NCBI GenBank assembly: GCA_945876945.1
Contig: CAMCQE010000020.1
Location: 1-42,779 of the forward strand
DNA: 42,779 bases
Direction: 5' to 3'
Origin: Klebsiella pneumoniae
Lineage (GTDB): Bacteria > Pseudomonadota > Gammaproteobacteria > Ga0077536
In this document: one piece after another, positions 34,034 through 42,616 of the stretch
Layout of the letters: the number at the start of each line of letters is the position of its first letter
Numbering within the stretch: the stretch's first letter is position 1
Program-made: the position numbers and the translations under genes
The notes under the pieces: generated by a model
Told to the model about the DNA's origin: nothing
Seen by the model: the letters and a program-made list of their open reading frames with translations, nothing else
The model's database searches: none

Positions 34034-34327
34034 CTAAAACTTGCCCGACGGCGGCGCGGTCGCCGCCTCCAGGGCGCTGAGGTACCGGAGCGCGTCTTCC
34101 CGCGTATCGCCACACATTTCACGTGAGGGCTTCAAGCCCTCGCAGCACTTGGGGCGCTGCGGGTGCTCATAGAGCGCGCAGGCATAACGGGATGTGAGAT
34201 GGAGGCAAGGAACGCCGGCGGGTTTGCCGTTCGGCATGCCGGGAAACGGCGTGGAAATAGAGAGCGCGATACAGCAGGCGCCGCATCGAGCGCGGCAAGA
34301 CATCGGAGCATTATCTGGGTCAGACAA
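34034..34327 (-). CDS. YkgJ-family cysteine-cluster protein
   Basis: A small protein (97 residues from this start) with a metal-binding-like cysteine cluster: CRARCGACC near the N-terminus, then GVPCLHL, YACALYEHPQRPKCCEGLKPS and EMCGDTRE. Such CxxxCGxCC proteins are thought to bind zinc or an iron-sulfur cluster; the role is unknown. I chose TTG 34327 because AAGGAG lies 9 bases upstream; the ATG at 34303 (MSCRARCGACC) has no such site but begins right at the conserved part, so it remains possible. A strong hairpin lies just upstream. Confidence 0.77.
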   Translation of the reverse strand: MSDPDNAPMSCRARCGACCIALSISTPFPGMPNGKPAGVPCLHLTSRYACALYEHPQRPKCCEGLKPSREMCGDTREDALRYLSALEAATAPPSGKF

Positions 34328-34348
34328 GGGTAAACACTCCTTGCGAGA

Positions 34349-34375
34349 CGACCCGGCGCGCGTGGCGCCGGGTCG
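34349..34375. terminator. 11-bp GC-rich hairpin between the fadB-type gene and the ykgJ-type gene
   Basis: CGACCCGGCGC (34349-34359) and GCGCCGGGTCG (34365-34375) pair perfectly around a 5-base loop. It begins 18 bases after the stop of the bifunctional beta-oxidation gene (minus strand) and ends 6 bases before the ribosome-binding site of the ykgJ-like gene. No T-tract follows, so it may be a weak terminator, a 3'-end stabiliser, or a leader structure. Confidence 0.45.
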
Positions 34376-34393
34376 CAAATCGCGCAGCCAACA

Positions 34394-36493
34394 TTAGCCG
34401 CGCGAGGCGCTCCACTGGGCGAAGGTCTGACCACTGGCGGCCAATTTGGCCAACAGCGGCGCCGGCGTCCAATAGAGGTCGCCGTAGCGCGCGCGATATT
34501 TGTCCATCGCCGCCACTACGTGAGACAAGCCCACGATGTCGCCGTACATCATCGGCCCACCGCGATAGCGCGGCATGCCGTAGCCGTGGCAGAACACCAC
34601 GTCGATGTCGCTGGAACGCATGGCAATGCCTTCGTCCAGAATCAGCGCGCCTTCGTTAATCATCGAATACAGCAAGCGTTCGATGATTTCTTCGTCGGAG
34701 ACTTCAATCTGGGGTACGTTGAGACGCTCCGCCTCAGCCTTCGCCAGCGCGGTCACTTCCGCATCCGGCACCGGGTTGCGCCCTTCGTACTTGTAGATAC
34801 CAGCGCTGGTCTTCTGACCGTTACGGCCCATGCCCACCAGCACTTCGATCATCCGGCAGTAGGCGGGATCGTTCGGCTTCTCTTTCCACTCCTTGTTGAC
34901 CTTATCGAGCACGTCGAGGCCCGAGAGGTCAGACACGCCGTTCGGGCCCATCGCCATGCCCCATTCGTAGGCGACGCGGTCGATGCGCTCGGCCGGCACG
35001 CCCTCAAGAATCATGCGCTGGGCTTCGCGGACATAGGGGAAGAACATGCGGTTGCCCACAAAACCGAAGCACACGCGTACCAGCACGCCCATCTTGCGGA
35101 TGGTCTTGGCCATCGCCATGGAGGTGGCAATCACGTCCTTCGACGTTTTGGCACCGCGCACGATTTCCAGCAGCGACATCACGTTGGCCGGGGCAAAGAA
35201 ATGCAGGCCAATGACGTCTTCCGGACGCTTGGTGCATTCGGCGATTTCGTCGACGTTCAAGGTGGAGGTGTTGCTGGCGAGAATGGCGCCCGGCTTGCAC
35301 ACGGCATCGAGTTCACCGAAAACGATTTTCTTGATCGCCATGGTTTCGAACACCGCTTCAATGACGAGATCGGCGTCCGCCAGATCCTTGTACTCGAGCG
35401 TCGGCGTGATGAGCGACATGCACTTGTCCATCGCCGCCTGCGTCAACTTGCCCTTTTTGACCGGACCTTCGTAGTTGCTGCGGATGATGTTCATGCCGCG
35501 GTCCAGCGCTTCCTGGCTGATTTCTTTCAACAGGACCGGGATGCCGACGTTGGCAAAATTCATCGCGATGCCACCGCCCATGGTGCCGCCGCCCACGACG
35601 GCCACCTGCTTGATGGCGCGCAGCGCGGTGTCTTTCGGCACATCAGGCACCTTGGCCACTTCGCGCTCGGCGAAGAACAGATGGCGCTGGGCTTTGGAAT
35701 GGTTCGAGGTCATGCACTGCATGAAGAGTTTGTTTTCCACCGCGACGGCGTCGTCGAACGGCAAGGCCACCGCCGCTTCAACGCACTGCACGATCTGCTC
35801 CGGGGCGAAAAAGCCGCGCGTGTCGCGGGCGATGTTCTTGCGATAGGTGGCGAAGAAATCGGCCGGCAGGCTGGACGCGTCCACGGGGATGTCCCGCACC
35901 TTGCGGGGAGTCTGGCCGGAGGCGATGAATTTCTCAGCGAAGGCAATCGCGCCGGCTTTGAGGTCACCTTCGACGATTTCATCAATCGCGCCCTTCTCAT
36001 GGGCGGCTTTGGCGGACAGCGGACGGCCGCTGATCATCGCGTCGAGCGCGGCCTGCACACCGATCAGACGCGGTAAACGTTGGGTGCCGGTGGCGCCGGG
36101 CAGTAGCCCGAGGCTCACTTCCGGCAGACCGACCTGAGCGGTGGGGGAAGCCACGCGGTAGTGGCAGGACATCGCCGTTTCCAGTCCGCCACCCAGCGCG
36201 GTGCCGTGAATCGCCGCGACCACCACTTTCGAGCTGTTCTCGATTTGCGTGAGCACCTTCGGCAGCCAGGGCTCTTCAATCGGCTTGTCGAATTCGGTGA
36301 TATCGGCGCCGGCAATGAAGGTGCGGCCGGCGCACATCAGCACCGCGCCCAGCGCATCAGCATCAGCGGCGAGTTGGTTGAAGGCACTGGCGAGACCGGC
36401 GCGGACCGGCAGGGAGAGCGCGTTAACGGGCGGATTGTCGACAGTGATGATCGCAATGCGGCCTTCGCGGCTATACGAAACGGGTGATGACAT
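34394..36493 (-). CDS. Bifunctional enoyl-CoA hydratase/3-hydroxyacyl-CoA dehydrogenase
   Basis: Carries out two steps of beta-oxidation: hydration of enoyl-CoA and NAD-dependent oxidation of 3-hydroxyacyl-CoA. The 699-residue product has an N-terminal crotonase domain with the oxyanion loop GTALGGGLE and catalytic Glu105 and Glu125 (GLPEVSLGLLPG). The NAD-binding motif VGGGTMGGGIA starts at about 300 and the dehydrogenase His lies in GLHFFAPANVMSLLE. The layout is like the FadJ/peroxisomal MFE type rather than E. coli FadB; no thiolase gene (fadA) is adjacent. ATG 36493 has AGGAAG upstream. It is divergent from the MerR gene. Confidence 0.93.
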   Translation of the reverse strand: MSSPVSYSREGRIAIITVDNPPVNALSLPVRAGLASAFNQLAADADALGAVLMCAGRTFIAGADITEFDKPIEEPWLPKVLTQIENSSKVVVAAIHGTALGGGLETAMSCHYRVASPTAQVGLPEVSLGLLPGATGTQRLPRLIGVQAALDAMISGRPLSAKAAHEKGAIDEIVEGDLKAGAIAFAEKFIASGQTPRKVRDIPVDASSLPADFFATYRKNIARDTRGFFAPEQIVQCVEAAVALPFDDAVAVENKLFMQCMTSNHSKAQRHLFFAEREVAKVPDVPKDTALRAIKQVAVVGGGTMGGGIAMNFANVGIPVLLKEISQEALDRGMNIIRSNYEGPVKKGKLTQAAMDKCMSLITPTLEYKDLADADLVIEAVFETMAIKKIVFGELDAVCKPGAILASNTSTLNVDEIAECTKRPEDVIGLHFFAPANVMSLLEIVRGAKTSKDVIATSMAMAKTIRKMGVLVRVCFGFVGNRMFFPYVREAQRMILEGVPAERIDRVAYEWGMAMGPNGVSDLSGLDVLDKVNKEWKEKPNDPAYCRMIEVLVGMGRNGQKTSAGIYKYEGRNPVPDAEVTALAKAEAERLNVPQIEVSDEEIIERLLYSMINEGALILDEGIAMRSSDIDVVFCHGYGMPRYRGGPMMYGDIVGLSHVVAAMDKYRARYGDLYWTPAPLLAKLAASGQTFAQWSASRG

Positions 36494-36576
36494 CGTGGCT
36501 TCCTGATGGTGATGCGACCGCCGGAACACCCACAAGGCATCCCCTTTGAATCGGTCGACGGGTTGGACTGCACCGG

Positions 36577-36582
36577 AGTATA
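36577..36582 (-). promoter_or_regulatory. -10-like element for the bifunctional beta-oxidation gene
   Basis: Minus-strand TATACT matches 5 of 6 bases of the -10 consensus and lies about 84 bases before the ATG at 36493. No -35 box is visible at the right distance, which would fit a promoter that needs an activator. Confidence 0.28.
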
Positions 36583-36653
36583 CCGACCGCCCCGTGACCC
36601 CGACCAGTCGTCAGCGCACGGCGATTGAGTCTGGCGCCTCGCGTGCATAGGCT

Positions 36654-36667
36654 TGACGCCAACGTCA
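36654..36667. promoter_or_regulatory. Dyad, candidate operator of the MerR/LiuR-like regulator
   Basis: TGACG and CGTCA are inverted around CCAA, 22 bases before the start of the MerR-type gene and between two divergent genes. MerR-family proteins bind short dyads in promoter spacers, so this is the best operator candidate in the gap. The assignment is inference. The rest of 36494-36689 shows no coding frame I trust. Confidence 0.35.
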
Positions 36668-36689
36668 GTTAAATCGGACAGTCGCGGTT

Positions 36690-37109
36690 ATGACCACTAC
36701 GTATTCCATCCGCACCCTTGCGCGCGAGTTTGACGTCACGGCCCGCACCCTGCGTTTCTATGAGGCCGAAGGGATCCTGCATCCCGAACGTCGCGGGACC
36801 ACGCGTTTGTTCTCCGAACAAGACCGCGAGCGTCTGGCCCTGGCCCTGCGCGGCCGACGTCTGGGGATGTCCCTGGAAGAGATCCGCGGATTCATCGATC
36901 TGTATGATGCCGAGCCGCGAGAAGATGCCCGCCAAACCCTGCAGCGTCTGGCCCGGATCCGGGCACACCGCCAGCAGGTGATGGCGCGGATCGCCGATGC
37001 GAACGAAGCGCTCAAGGCCATTGATGCCCTCGAAGCGCGCGTGATGGCCGTGATTCACAACCGCAACGATGCGCCGGACGACGGTCAATTAACCTTCGCG
37101 CTGGGCTGA
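36690..37109 (+). CDS. liuR: MerR-family regulator, LiuR-like
   Basis: A 139-residue regulator with an N-terminal winged helix-turn-helix (YSIRTLAREFDVTARTLRFY, then EAEGILHPERRGTTRLFSEQD), the second helix RGRRLGMSLEEIRGFIDLYD typical of the LiuR branch, and a C-terminal dimerisation coiled coil (about 80-125). There are no cysteines of a metal sensor. LiuR regulators control leucine and isovalerate breakdown, and the carboxylase genes follow 51 bases later. Assignment to LiuR rests on sequence feel plus neighbours. The effector is unknown; CoA thioesters are plausible. Confidence 0.82.
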   Translation: MTTTYSIRTLAREFDVTARTLRFYEAEGILHPERRGTTRLFSEQDRERLALALRGRRLGMSLEEIRGFIDLYDAEPREDARQTLQRLARIRAHRQQVMARIADANEALKAIDALEARVMAVIHNRNDAPDDGQLTFALG

Positions 37110-37160
37110 TTTTTCCTGCAGTGCTGCGCACTGCCTCAAAACCCGCTATGGGGAGAGTTC

Positions 37161-38768
37161 ATGCCGCTAATCAAAACCAAAATTGACCGGCAATCTGCGC
37201 AATTCACGGCCAATACGGCCGCGATGGGTGGCTTGCTGGAAGACCTTCGCCAATGCGTTGAGACCGTCAGCACGGGCGGGGGCGCCAGCGCCCGCGATAA
37301 ACACCTCAAGCGCGGCAAGTTACTGCCACGGGAACGCATCGACCGCCTGCTCGATCCCGGCAGCCCGTTTCTGGAGTGCTCGCAGCTCGCGGCCTGGGGC
37401 ATGTACGAGGGCGAAGTGCCCTCGGCTGGCGTAATCACCGGCATTGGGCGGGTGAGCGGTGTGGAATGCATGCTGGTGGTGAACGATGCCACCGTGAAAG
37501 GCGGCACCTACTACCCGATGACGGTCAAGAAGCATCTGCGGGCGCAGGAAATTGCCCGCGAAAACCGCCTCCCCTGTCTTTATCTGGTCGATTCCGGCGG
37601 GGCGTTCCTGCCGCGTCAGGACGACGTCTTCCCCGACCGCGAGCACTTCGGTCGCATTTTCTACAATCAGGCCAATTTGTCTGGCGCCGGCATCCCGCAG
37701 TTGGCGGTGGTAATGGGGTCATGTACTGCGGGCGGCGCCTACGTGCCGGCGATGTCGGACGAATCCATCATCGTGCGTCAGCAGGGCACGATTTTTCTGG
37801 GCGGTCCGCCGCTGGTGAAAGCCGCCACCGGCGAAGTCGTCTCTGCTGAGGATCTCGGCGGCGCGGATGTGCATTCCCGCCGCTCGGGCGTGACCGATTA
37901 CTACGCGCGCAACGATCTCCACGCGCTGGCCATGGCCCGCCGTCTGGTAGCCAATCTCAACTGGCGCAAGCAGGGTGAAACCACCCTGCAGCCGGTGGAA
38001 GAGCCCGCCTATCCGGCGAGCGACCTCTACGGCATCGTGCCCACAGATCTCCGCAAACCCTATGACGTCCGCGAAGTCATCGCGCGACTCGTGGACGGCA
38101 GCGAATTCGACGAGTTCAAGGAACTCTACGGCAGCACGCTTGTTACCGGCTTCGCCCGCCTTTATGGCCGCCCGGTCGGCATTATTGCCAACAACGGCAT
38201 TCTGTTTTCCGAGTCCGCGCTGAAAGGCGCGCACTTCATCGAACTCTGTTGCCAGCGCGGGATTCCGCTGGTCTTCCTGCAGAACATCACAGGCTTCATG
38301 GTGGGTTCGAAGTACGAAGCGGGCGGCATAGCCAAAGATGGCGCGAAGCTCGTGACCGCGGTGGCGAGCGCCCGAGTGCCGAAATTCACCGTCATCATCG
38401 GTGGCAGTTTCGGGGCCGGCAACTACGGCATGTGCGGACGCGCCTACAGCCCGCGCTTCCTGTGGACCTGGCCCAACGCCCGAATTTCGGTGATGGGTGG
38501 CGAACAGGCGGCCGCCGTGCTGGCACAAGTTCGACGCGACAACTTCGACGCGCAGGGCAAGACCTGGCCGAGCGACGAAGAGGCGCGTTTCAAAGCGCCG
38601 ATCCTCGAACAATACGAACAGCAGGGACACCCCTACTACGCCACCGCGCGTCTGTGGGACGACGGCATCATCGACCCGGCGGACACCCGTCAGGTGCTCG
38701 GCCTCGCCCTTGAAGCCTCGCTCAGCGCGCCCATCGAACGCACGCCTTTCGGCGTGTTCCGCATGTAA
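37161..38768 (+). CDS. liuB: Methylcrotonyl-CoA carboxylase, carboxyltransferase (beta) subunit
   Basis: Moves carboxyl groups from biotin to 3-methylcrotonyl-CoA in leucine breakdown. The 535-residue product matches the Pseudomonas LiuB length. It has the N-terminal [20 protein letters not shown], CoA-binding [31 protein letters not shown], and the C-terminal biotin-site region [20 protein letters not shown] with [21 protein letters not shown]. Geranyl-CoA carboxylase is closely related; the LiuR-type neighbour favours methylcrotonyl-CoA. A GGGGAGAG site precedes the ATG. Unlike the usual liu operon no isovaleryl-CoA dehydrogenase gene comes first. Confidence 0.9.
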   Translation: MPLIKTKIDRQSAQFTANTAAMGGLLEDLRQCVETVSTGGGASARDKHLKRGKLLPRERIDRLLDPGSPFLECSQLAAWGMYEGEVPSAGVITGIGRVSGVECMLVVNDATVKGGTYYPMTVKKHLRAQEIARENRLPCLYLVDSGGAFLPRQDDVFPDREHFGRIFYNQANLSGAGIPQLAVVMGSCTAGGAYVPAMSDESIIVRQQGTIFLGGPPLVKAATGEVVSAEDLGGADVHSRRSGVTDYYARNDLHALAMARRLVANLNWRKQGETTLQPVEEPAYPASDLYGIVPTDLRKPYDVREVIARLVDGSEFDEFKELYGSTLVTGFARLYGRPVGIIANNGILFSESALKGAHFIELCCQRGIPLVFLQNITGFMVGSKYEAGGIAKDGAKLVTAVASARVPKFTVIIGGSFGAGNYGMCGRAYSPRFLWTWPNARISVMGGEQAAAVLAQVRRDNFDAQGKTWPSDEEARFKAPILEQYEQQGHPYYATARLWDDGIIDPADTRQVLGLALEASLSAPIERTPFGVFRM

Positions 38769-38778
38769 GGACCTGCTC

Positions 38779-40776
38779 ATGTTTCGCAAAATTCTGATCG
38801 CCAATCGCGGCGAAATTGCCTGCCGAATCGCGCGCACCGCCCATCGCATGGGCGTGGCGCCGGTCATGGTGTACTCCGATGCCGATGCCAACGCGCTGCA
38901 CGTGCGGAGCGCCCGGGAAGCCCGGCGTCTGGGCGAAGGCCCGGCGGCGGCGAGCTATCTCGACATCGACAAGATTATCAACGCCGCCCGCGAGAGCGGG
39001 GCTGAAGCCATCCATCCCGGCTACGGCTTTTTGTCGGAAAACGCGGCGCTGGCCGAGGCCTGTGCTGCCGCCGGCATCGTCTTTATTGGGCCATCGCCCG
39101 AGGCCATACGCGTCATGGGCTCAAAAAGCGCGGCCAAGGCGTTGATGGCGAGCCATCAGGTGCCGCTGGTGCCGGGCTACTACGGTGATGAACAAGACGC
39201 TGAATTTCTGGTCAGTGAGGCCTCGCGCATTGGCTTTCCGGTGTTGGTTAAAGCCTCCGCCGGTGGCGGTGGTCGCGGGATGCGCGTCGTGCGCGCCGCC
39301 GAAGATTTTCATGCCGCGCTCGCCTCGGCCCAGCGCGAGGCGCAGTCGGCCTTTGCCGATCCGCGCGTGCTGCTCGAAAAATATGTCGAGCGTCCCCGCC
39401 ATATCGAAGTGCAGATTTTTGGCGATTTGCACGGCAACGTGGTGCATCTGTTTGAGCGCGACTGCTCGCTGCAGCGTCGCCATCAGAAGGTAATCGAAGA
39501 AGCGCCCGCGGTGGGCTTGAGCGACGAACAGCGCAAAGTGCTGTTTGACGCGGCACTCGCCGCAGGTCGCGCGGTGCGCTATGTCGGCGCCGGCACCGTG
39601 GAGTTTGTGGTCGCCCCGGACGGCGCGATTTACTTCATTGAAATGAACACCCGCTTGCAGGTCGAGCATCCAGTGACCGAGGCCATCACGGGTCTGGATC
39701 TGGTGGAATGGCAGTTGCGCGTGGCAGCAGGTGAAGCGCTGCCGCTGACCCAGTCCGACATTCAGCAACACGGGCATGCGGTGGAAGTGCGGGTGTACGC
39801 CGAAGATCCGGCGCAGGATTTTCGCCCCTCCATTGGCCGCATTTCGCACGTGAAATTTCCGGCAGAAAGCGCGGGCGTTCGCATCGACACCGGCATTGAG
39901 AGCGGTGACAGCGTTTCGCCCTGGTACGACGCGATGGTCGCCAAGATCATCGTGAATGCCGAAGACCGCACGAGCGCGCTGCGAGTGATGTCGCAAGCGC
40001 TGGCCGAAACCGAACTCGCGGGCGTGAACGGCAACCTGGCCTATTTGCGCCTGATCTGCGATCACCCGGGTTACGTGGCCGGCGGCTTCACCACGCACTT
40101 CGCCGAGGAAGAGCGAACGCAGTTGTTGCCGCCCGGCGGCGCGCCAGACACCGACATTCTCCTGTTGGCCGCGGGCAGCGTGGTGCTGGGCCGCGTGGGC
40201 AAACCCGGCTCCTCGCCGTGGCAGGGCGGCGACAGCTTCCGCCTCAATCTCGCAAGCAGCGATCCGCTGCATTTCCGCTGGGGCGAGGAAGTGCTTGCGC
40301 TCAGCTTGCACCACGACGCGTCGGGCTACGGCCTGCAGCTCGCTGACGGCAGCCTTCATGCGTTTAAGGCGACGCATGGCGCCGAGGGCTTGCTGGCGAT
40401 CGATACCGGTGAGCGACGCTTTCAGGGCGTGGTCAGCGTGCGCGGCGAAAGCCGCGAGGTGTTCTACCAGGGACAGCGCGTGGTGCTGACGCTCATCGAT
40501 CCGCTGCAACAGGCGGGCGAAGAAGAAGTCGCCGCCGGCAGCCTGCTCGCGCCGATGCCCGGCGCCATCACCGCGCTGCTCGTTGCGGTAGGCGATGTGG
40601 TGAGCCGCGGTCAGGCCTTGCTGGTACTGGAAGCGATGAAAATTGAGCACACCATCGCCGCGCCTTTTGACGGCCGGGTGAGCGAGATTTTCTTCGCCAA
40701 AGGCCAGCAGGTGACGCAGGAAGGCGCTGAACTCGTGCGCCTTGAAGCGCTCGAAGCGGCGAGTGAAGCCAAGTGA
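38779..40776 (+). CDS. liuD: Methylcrotonyl-CoA carboxylase, biotin carboxylase/carrier (alpha) subunit
   Basis: Carboxylates its own biotin with ATP and bicarbonate. The 665-residue product has the biotin carboxylase core (FRKILIANRGEIACRIARTA; ATP-grasp loop KASAGGGGRGMRVV; EMNTRLQVEHPVTE) to about residue 450, a middle domain that binds the beta subunit, and a C-terminal biotin carrier with the biotinylated Lys621 in EAMKIEH (usually EAMKMEH). ATG 38779 has AAGGA upstream and starts 10 bases after liuB; the longer frame from 38497 lies within liuB. Normally liuC stands between liuB and liuD; it is absent. Confidence 0.93.
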   Translation: MFRKILIANRGEIACRIARTAHRMGVAPVMVYSDADANALHVRSAREARRLGEGPAAASYLDIDKIINAARESGAEAIHPGYGFLSENAALAEACAAAGIVFIGPSPEAIRVMGSKSAAKALMASHQVPLVPGYYGDEQDAEFLVSEASRIGFPVLVKASAGGGGRGMRVVRAAEDFHAALASAQREAQSAFADPRVLLEKYVERPRHIEVQIFGDLHGNVVHLFERDCSLQRRHQKVIEEAPAVGLSDEQRKVLFDAALAAGRAVRYVGAGTVEFVVAPDGAIYFIEMNTRLQVEHPVTEAITGLDLVEWQLRVAAGEALPLTQSDIQQHGHAVEVRVYAEDPAQDFRPSIGRISHVKFPAESAGVRIDTGIESGDSVSPWYDAMVAKIIVNAEDRTSALRVMSQALAETELAGVNGNLAYLRLICDHPGYVAGGFTTHFAEEERTQLLPPGGAPDTDILLLAAGSVVLGRVGKPGSSPWQGGDSFRLNLASSDPLHFRWGEEVLALSLHHDASGYGLQLADGSLHAFKATHGAEGLLAIDTGERRFQGVVSVRGESREVFYQGQRVVLTLIDPLQQAGEEEVAAGSLLAPMPGAITALLVAVGDVVSRGQALLVLEAMKIEHTIAAPFDGRVSEIFFAKGQQVTQEGAELVRLEALEAASEAK

Positions 40777-40807
40777 AATCTCTGATTAGCGTGCTGAGTC
40801 GCGCCCT

Positions 40808-41527
40808 ATGAGCAAAGCCGACGTGATTCTCGAGGCACGTGCTCTGCTGATGGCCTGCTACGACGGTGTGCTGTCGACGCTATCGGTCGCGATGCCCGGC
40901 TATCCGTTTGGTTCGGTGGTGCCGTTTTGTCTTGATCGCGAAGGGCACCCGGTGATTCTCATCGCCAACATCGCCCAGCACTACAAAAACCTCGACGCCG
41001 ACCGCCGCGCCTCGCTGATGGTGTTTGACCGCAGTGCGGACGATCTGCAGGCCAACGGTCGACTGACGCTGCTGGCCGACGCCACGCGCATTGCAACGGA
41101 GGTGGAAGACGCCGCTGAGCGCTATTACCGGCATTTCCCGGAGGCGCGGGGATATCACCGCACACACGGCTTCGAGTTCTGGCAATTAGCGCTGAAGCGC
41201 ATCCGTTTCATTGGCGGATTCGGCGCCATTCATTGGCTGGAACCCGCGGAGCTGCTCGCGCCCAATCCGTTTTCGGTGAATGAAGAAGCCGGCATGGTCG
41301 CGCACATGAACGAAGACCATACGGATGCCATGCGGGACTATCTCCGCCCCCTGCTGGGCGACGCCGTTGGCAGCCTCGAACCCACGCTCGCCGGGGTCGA
41401 CGGTGAAGGCATTCATATCAAAGCGGGCTTGCGCGTTTATCGCGTGCCCTTTCCTGCCCCCGTCACCACGGCCCGCGAAGTGCGCGGCGCGCTGGTCGAA
41501 CTCGCCAAACGCTGCCGCGCCTCCTGA
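40808..41527 (+). CDS. HugZ-family protein (PNPOx-like fold with DUF2470)
   Basis: A 239-residue protein with an N-terminal pyridoxamine-phosphate-oxidase-like split-barrel domain (about 1-150; DGVLSTLSVAMPGYPFGSVVPFCLD, then RFIGGFGAIHWLE) and a C-terminal DUF2470 domain (MVAHMNEDHTDAMRDYL). HugZ members bind or degrade heme, and related proteins bind flavin. No heme uptake genes are in the window, so heme use is not shown. It lies 31 bases after liuD and may be in the same transcript. Confidence 0.83.
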   Translation: MSKADVILEARALLMACYDGVLSTLSVAMPGYPFGSVVPFCLDREGHPVILIANIAQHYKNLDADRRASLMVFDRSADDLQANGRLTLLADATRIATEVEDAAERYYRHFPEARGYHRTHGFEFWQLALKRIRFIGGFGAIHWLEPAELLAPNPFSVNEEAGMVAHMNEDHTDAMRDYLRPLLGDAVGSLEPTLAGVDGEGIHIKAGLRVYRVPFPAPVTTAREVRGALVELAKRCRAS

Positions 41528-41531
41528 GGCG

Positions 41532-41556
41532 AACGCCCTCCGCCGGATTAGGCGTT
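41532..41556. terminator. Weak hairpin between the convergent HugZ-like gene and acuI
   Basis: AACGCC (41532-41537) and GGCGTT (41551-41556) are complementary around a 13-base loop that holds the acuI stop. A shorter stem (CGCCTC/GAGGCG, 41518-41531) surrounds the HugZ-like stop. Neither has a T-tract; bidirectional termination is possible. Confidence 0.28.
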
Positions 41557-42540
41557 AACGTCGATCACCACGCGGCCTTGCACCTGACCGGCCAAAATGG
41601 CCTTGGCCAGAGCCGGCACTTCCGCCAGCGGCTTCACCTGGGTGGCGGCGGCCAGCGCCGAGGCGTCAATCAGTTCGGCCAAATCGGCCCACGCCCGGAG
41701 CCGTCGCGGCATCGCCGCCTGCACCGAATCAATCCCGCGGAGGGTCACACCGCGGAGGATGAAGGGCATGACCGTGGTGGGAAGCCCCACGCCGCCGGCG
41801 AGTCCGCAGGCCGCTACCAGGCCTTCGTATTGGGTCTGCGCCAGCATGGTGGCCAGGGTATTGGCGCCCACGTTGTCGACGCCGGCCGCCCAGCGTTCTC
41901 TTTCAATCGGTTTGCCGTCGCGGGCCAGGTCTTCGCGCGGGACGATTTCGCTCGCGCCGATGCTCTTCAGATAGTCGCCGAGTTCCGGCCGTCCGGTGAC
42001 GGCCGCGACCGTGTAACCCAATTTGGCCAGCAGCATGATCGCCACCGAGCCCACGCCGCCGCCGGCGCCCGATACCACCACCGTGCCATCGGCCGGGGTA
42101 ATGCCGTGGTCGCGGATCGCGTTCACGCACAGCATCGCGGTATAGCCCGCCGTGCCCAGCGCCATCGCCTGCTGGAGCGAGAAAGCCTCCGGCACGCGGA
42201 CCAGAAAACTGCCTTTCACACGCTGCTGCTGGCTGTAGCCACCGTGATGGTTCTCGGACAAGCCATAGCCGTTGACCAGCACGCGGTCGCCCGCCTTCCA
42301 GGCCGGATCGCGCGACTCCCGCACCACGCCCGAGAGATCGATCCCGCACACCAGCGGCGTGCGGCGGCAGATGGGGCTTGCCCCCGTGACGGCCAGACCG
42401 TCCTTGTAGTTCACGGTGGAATAGGCAACGTCGATGAGCACATCTTCATCCGGCAAATCGGCTGCGGTTAGGATTTTCAGGATGCCGGTGGTTTTGCCGT
42501 CCTGCGCTTCGGCCACGATGGCGCGGAATTCATTGCTCAT
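41548..42540 (-). CDS. acuI: Acryloyl-CoA reductase/YhdH-type quinone oxidoreductase
   Basis: A zinc-free medium-chain reductase that in relatives reduces acryloyl-CoA to propionyl-CoA with NADPH. The 330-residue product has STVNYKDGLAVTG, VCGIDLSGVV and GYGLSENHHGGYSQ in the catalytic domain, the nucleotide-binding [21 protein letters not shown] and VTGRPELGDYLKSIGASEIV. The end KAILAGQVQGRVVIDVNA is typical of YhdH/AcuI. A GGAGAG site precedes the ATG. Acuity of substrate assignment is limited; neighbours (acyl-CoA carboxylase) fit CoA-ester metabolism. Confidence 0.88.
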   Translation of the reverse strand: MSNEFRAIVAEAQDGKTTGILKILTAADLPDEDVLIDVAYSTVNYKDGLAVTGASPICRRTPLVCGIDLSGVVRESRDPAWKAGDRVLVNGYGLSENHHGGYSQQQRVKGSFLVRVPEAFSLQQAMALGTAGYTAMLCVNAIRDHGITPADGTVVVSGAGGGVGSVAIMLLAKLGYTVAAVTGRPELGDYLKSIGASEIVPREDLARDGKPIERERWAAGVDNVGANTLATMLAQTQYEGLVAACGLAGGVGLPTTVMPFILRGVTLRGIDSVQAAMPRRLRAWADLAELIDASALAAATQVKPLAEVPALAKAILAGQVQGRVVIDVNA

Positions 42541-42573
42541 GCTGCTCTCCGTTAGAGGTTTTGGGATGGCGGC

Positions 42574-42579
42574 ATTCTA
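42574..42579 (-). promoter_or_regulatory. -10 element of acuI
   Basis: Minus-strand TAGAAT matches 5 of 6 consensus bases and would start the transcript about 27 bases before the acuI ATG, ahead of its GGAGAG site. No convincing -35 box is present. Confidence 0.38.
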
Positions 42580-42604
42580 CGGGCAGAAGTCACGCGCCGC
42601 TGCT

Positions 42605-42610
42605 TATAAT
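42605..42610 (+). promoter_or_regulatory. Consensus -10 box immediately before a methyltransferase gene
   Basis: A perfect TATAAT ends 6 bases before the ATG at 42617. Transcription would begin at or next to the A of the ATG, predicting a leaderless message; no ribosome-binding site exists in the gap. A -35 box is not evident. Confidence 0.45.
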
Positions 42611-42616
42611 CGAGCC

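Noticed and set aside
34520-36076. 518-codon open frame on the plus strand opposite the bifunctional beta-oxidation gene
   Set aside because: Its His-, Ala- and Arg-rich composition is what the complement of a GC-rich gene gives. The minus-strand frame has full family motifs.
38497-38778. N-terminal extension of LiuD
   Set aside because: Lies inside liuB in another frame with shadow-like composition; ATG 38779 has a ribosome-binding site.
37719-38891. 390-codon minus-strand open frame across liuB and the start of liuD
   Set aside because: Spans two well-supported genes in antisense and shows no recognisable motif.
39121-40650. 509-codon minus-strand open frame inside liuD
   Set aside because: Same shadow composition; no domain recognised, and the plus-strand product is an intact biotin carboxylase.
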